NCBI GenBank assembly: GCA_030598645.1
Contig: JAUVPN010000095.1
Span: 1-8,851, forward strand
DNA from: Hyphomicrobium sp.
Lineage (GTDB): Bacteria > Pseudomonadota > Alphaproteobacteria > Rhizobiales > Hyphomicrobiaceae
Direction: 5' to 3'
Length of the DNA stretch: 8,851 bases
This document shows, in pieces, positions 6,521 to 8,851 of this stretch. The notes below the pieces were generated by a model. It was not told the DNA's origin. It saw nothing but the letters and a program-made list of their open reading frames with translations, and did not search any database. The position numbers were made by a program, and so were the translations under genes. Position 1 is the stretch's first letter. Each line of letters opens with the position of its first letter.

Positions 6521-6550
6521 TTGACTCTCCGAGTAAGGAATGAAACGAAT
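6521..6550 (+). promoter_or_regulatory. Weak sigma70-like promoter candidate for the TonB receptor
   Basis: TTGACT (6521-6526, five of six to the -35 consensus) is followed after 18 bases by ACGAAT (6545-6550, only three of six). It would leave a leader of roughly 75 bases. The -10 is poor, so this is a placeholder rather than a firm call. Confidence 0.2.
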
Positions 6551-6633
6551 GATCGGCGGGTTGGGGTCCAGTTGGATGCTCTAGGGGATGCCCTGAGCCT
6601 TGCCAAGCGAACTTCGGCAGTTGAGGGGCGGGG

Positions 6634-8851
6634 ATGAATAGCAGCCCGAACAGTTGTGTGCGGTTTCTCGGCTTCGCAACAGCGAGCAAGATGCTCGCGA
6701 TCTGGGCAATGGTGGCGCTCTTGGCCGTTCCCAGCGGATTGGCTCAAGCGCAAGACGCAGCGACACCACCAAATGGTGAAACGAACGACGACGCAGACCC
6801 GGCTGCCGTCTCCGGAACCGATGCCGGCGAGCAGGACGCGGAAGCCGCGACCGATGAAAGCTCTACGTTGCCTGAGGTTGTTGTCGAGACTGACGATGAA
6901 CCGCGTCAGCCTGCTGATTCCGGCGCGGATCAAGGCCCGCAGGTTGCATCGGATGATACGTATGTGGCGACGCAGCCGGTGACTTCTACACCCGATGTTA
7001 TCGGGCCTGTAGAGAGCACGGTACAGAGCGTCATCTTCGGCGCACCGGTGGAGGGCTCTACCCTGAACCGCGGCACAACCGGTGTCGACGGATACTTTGC
7101 GTCCGGCACATCGGGGTCCACCAAAACCAATACCGCGATCATGGATATTCCTGGTCAAGTGACCATCATCACCAGGGAATTTGCCGATGATATAGATGCT
7201 ACTTTCCTGGGCAACGCGCTTCAATACGTGCCTGGCATCACAGTGCAACAAGGTGAGGGGCACCGCGATCAAATCAGTTTCCGCGGCCAGGAGACGACAG
7301 CTGATTTCTTTGTCGACGGGGTCCGCGATGATATCCAAACCTTCCGCGACCTTTATAACGTTGAAACCGTCGAAGTCCTCAAAGGGCCTTTGGCTATGAT
7401 TTTTGGTCGCGGGGGCGGTGGCGGCGCCATTAACATCGTCACCAAGAAAGCAGACGGAATTCCGAGATATGCAGGCACATTCTCGACCGGCAGTTATGGG
7501 CGCGCGCGTTTTACCGCTGACGTCGGCCAGGCTGTGACGCCAGACTTCGCCGTGCGTCTCAACGCTATGTATGAAGATTCAGCAACGTTCCGCGATTTCT
7601 CCTACCTAGAGCGTTACGGCATCAATCCGACAGCAGCGTTCAAGCTGGGGGAGAAGACGACGCTGCACGTCAGCTATGAGTACAAGGTTCACGACCAGAA
7701 CGTGGACCGCGGCGGGTCGTCGATTAATGGCCGACCTTTTGAGTACCCGATTGAGCGGTTCTGGGGTCAGCCTCTCGCGAGTTTCACTGAATTCGATGGT
7801 CATGTGACCACTGCCACTCTGCAGCATGAGTTTCATAATGGCGTGCAGATGCGCAACCATACGTTCTACGGAAAGTATGGGAAACTCTACCAGAATATCA
7901 TGCCCGTTAGTGTCGTTGACCCCGCTACATCGACGTATACCGCAGGCGGTTATAAGAGTGATACCGACAGATCGAACTTCGTCAATCAAACAGACTTTTC
8001 GTATCGCTTCCGCCAGCACTCGCACGTTCGCCACACCGTCGTGGCGGGTACGGAGGTCGTGGTTCAAGACAACTTTGAGTTCCGCAATACGCCATCATTT
8101 AATTCTCCAAATTCGGGCATCAGCACAATAGGCAACATACCCACGTCGAAGCCGACAATCTTCAATAACGTCTTTTATGATCAGCCGAACCGGCGGCGCC
8201 AGACCGACGTCACGACATGGAGTGCTTACATCCAGGATCAGGTCGAAATCACGCCCTTCTTTGAACTCATCGCTGGCGTTCGCTTTGAGAGCTTCGATAT
8301 TGACTTTGCAAATACCCTCAGCGGTTTTCGGTCAAACAGAGTGGACAATGAATGGTCACCACGAGTGGGGACGGTCTTTAAACCCCATGATCACCTTCAC
8401 TTCTATTTGAGCTATGCAAAATCGTTCCTGCCCGCGAACGGTGACAACTTCGGCCAGCTTGACGTCACGCGTCGGGACCTGGAACCGGAGGAATTTGAGA
8501 ACTACGAGGGTGGGTTTAAGTGGACGATTGCACCCCGCCTACTCATGCAGGGCGCGATCTATAATCTCGATAGGAGAAATCAGCGTGTCACCGTCGGCGT
8601 GGATGAGTTTGCTTCCGTCGGCTTGACGAGGACCAGGGGTGGCGAGCTAGAGATCAATGGCTATCTCACGGACAACTGGCAGGTGTTTGGTGGTTATGCG
8701 CTAACCGACTCTGAAATATTGGACGCCGGAACCGATCTTACGCGTGTCGGCAACTCCGTCGAGTCGGTTCCGTTGCACAGCTTCTCTATGTGGAACAAGT
8801 ATCAATTCAACCATCAGTGGGCCGCGGGACTTGGCATCGTCCACCAGTCCA
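6634..8851 (+). CDS. TonB-dependent siderophore receptor (3' end outside window)
   Basis: This is an outer-membrane ferric-siderophore receptor; 739 residues are visible and the frame is still open at the right edge. ATG 6634 follows GAGGGG (6623-6628). A signal peptide spans about 1-39 (core LAIWAMVALLAV, cleavage after AQA). Next comes a long Asp/Glu/Ala-rich segment with a TonB-box-like LPEVVV (79-84), then a further linker to about 165. The plug runs from TAIMDIPGQVTIIT (167-180) through SFRGQE (215-220) and FFVDGVRDD (225-233) to FGRGGGGGAINIVTKK (257-272). The Gly-rich FGRGGGGG is like Fiu-type catecholate receptors. The beta-barrel follows, with the late family landmark LSYAKSF..N and LEPEEFENYEGGFKW. 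Several tens of C-terminal residues are probably missing. The specific siderophore cannot be deduced. No exbB, tonB, FecIR or siderophore gene is in view. The 15-bp palindrome upstream may control it. Confidence 0.94.
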   Translation, partial: MNSSPNSCVRFLGFATASKMLAIWAMVALLAVPSGLAQAQDAATPPNGETNDDADPAAVSGTDAGEQDAEAATDESSTLPEVVVETDDEPRQPADSGADQGPQVASDDTYVATQPVTSTPDVIGPVESTVQSVIFGAPVEGSTLNRGTTGVDGYFASGTSGSTKTNTAIMDIPGQVTIITREFADDIDATFLGNALQYVPGITVQQGEGHRDQISFRGQETTADFFVDGVRDDIQTFRDLYNVETVEVLKGPLAMIFGRGGGGGAINIVTKKADGIPRYAGTFSTGSYGRARFTADVGQAVTPDFAVRLNAMYEDSATFRDFSYLERYGINPTAAFKLGEKTTLHVSYEYKVHDQNVDRGGSSINGRPFEYPIERFWGQPLASFTEFDGHVTTATLQHEFHNGVQMRNHTFYGKYGKLYQNIMPVSVVDPATSTYTAGGYKSDTDRSNFVNQTDFSYRFRQHSHVRHTVVAGTEVVVQDNFEFRNTPSFNSPNSGISTIGNIPTSKPTIFNNVFYDQPNRRRQTDVTTWSAYIQDQVEITPFFELIAGVRFESFDIDFANTLSGFRSNRVDNEWSPRVGTVFKPHDHLHFYLSYAKSFLPANGDNFGQLDVTRRDLEPEEFENYEGGFKWTIAPRLLMQGAIYNLDRRNQRVTVGVDEFASVGLTRTRGGELEINGYLTDNWQVFGGYALTDSEILDAGTDLTRVGNSVESVPLHSFSMWNKYQFNHQWAAGLGIVHQS

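Larger units (their letters stand above)
6088..6633. other. 546-bp gene-poor intergenic region
   Basis: I found no convincing gene here on either strand. Open frames on both strands (for example 6186-6425 plus and 6264-6689 minus) lack ribosome-binding sites and protein-like composition. The region holds the palindrome at 6114-6130, a double inverted repeat at 6261-6285, a small hairpin AGGGC/GCCCT at 6394-6409 without a T-run, a 15-bp palindrome at 6496-6510, and a poor promoter-like pair at 6521-6550. It probably contains the divergent promoters of the hypothetical gene and the TonB receptor and a fairly long leader for the latter. A small RNA cannot be excluded. Confidence 0.5.

Noticed and set aside
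6496..6550. Fur box or RirA (IRO) motif before the TonB receptor
   Set aside because: There is no GATAAT-type 19-mer and no TGA-N9-TCA at this position. Only the GAA-N3-TTC palindrome stands out.
6175..6633. Possible tRNA, small gene or remnant mobile element in the gap
   Set aside because: I found no cloverleaf with acceptor and T-arm motifs, no transposase-like peptide on either strand and no terminal inverted repeats with flanking duplications.
6457..7338. Long minus-strand open frame (293 codons)
   Set aside because: It is antisense to the signal peptide and plug of the TonB receptor, whose frame carries clear family motifs. The antisense product is Arg/Cys-rich without recognisable pattern or ribosome-binding site.
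1..8851. CRISPR array, toxin-antitoxin, defence island or biosynthetic cluster
   Set aside because: I saw no regularly spaced direct repeats, no paired small toxin/antitoxin genes and no nuclease, helicase, NRPS or PKS signatures. All sizeable genes belong to ordinary metabolic, transport or iron families, or are single small unknowns.

Overview
The window looks like ordinary chromosome from an alphaproteobacterium, most likely of the Hyphomicrobiales (rhizobial) group. This is inferred from moderately high GC, from the overall character of the glycerol kinase, AmpG and cyclase/FAH proteins, and from a small protein at 5680-6087 that resembles a hypothetical family I associate with that order. 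The genus cannot be fixed from the sequence. I see no insertion sequence, phage gene, CRISPR array, tRNA or rRNA.

Layout, left to right. The window opens inside the 3' half of a bacterioferritin gene (+). It runs tail to tail into an ampG-type muropeptide permease gene (-). Divergent from ampG, across a gap of about 110 bp, lies a complete glpK (+). The end of glpK overlaps by 11 bp the end of an oppositely oriented two-gene operon: a fumarylacetoacetate hydrolase (FAH) family gene followed by a cyclase (KynB-like metal hydrolase) family gene. These two are joined by a 4-base TTGA stop/start overlap, and the downstream gene starts with TTG. A 233-bp divergent region separates this operon from a small lipoprotein gene (+). 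The lipoprotein gene converges, around a GC-rich stem-loop, on the conserved hypothetical gene (-). A 546-bp region without a convincing gene follows and holds several perfect inverted repeats. The last gene (+) is a TonB-dependent siderophore receptor that runs off the right edge. It has no stop in the window but is open from 6634 to the end.

The genes do not form one pathway. They are separate housekeeping or accessory units: iron storage (bacterioferritin) and iron uptake (TonB receptor) at the two ends, cell-wall recycling (AmpG), glycerol phosphorylation (GlpK), and a small catabolic hydrolase pair. The points most worth a second look are the FAH/cyclase operon, in which the glycine-rich tail of the first protein is encoded by the ribosome-binding site of the second, two operator-like palindromes (6114-6130 and 6496-6510), and the long acidic N-terminal extension of the TonB receptor. 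I found no convincing sign of a wholly new multi-gene system.
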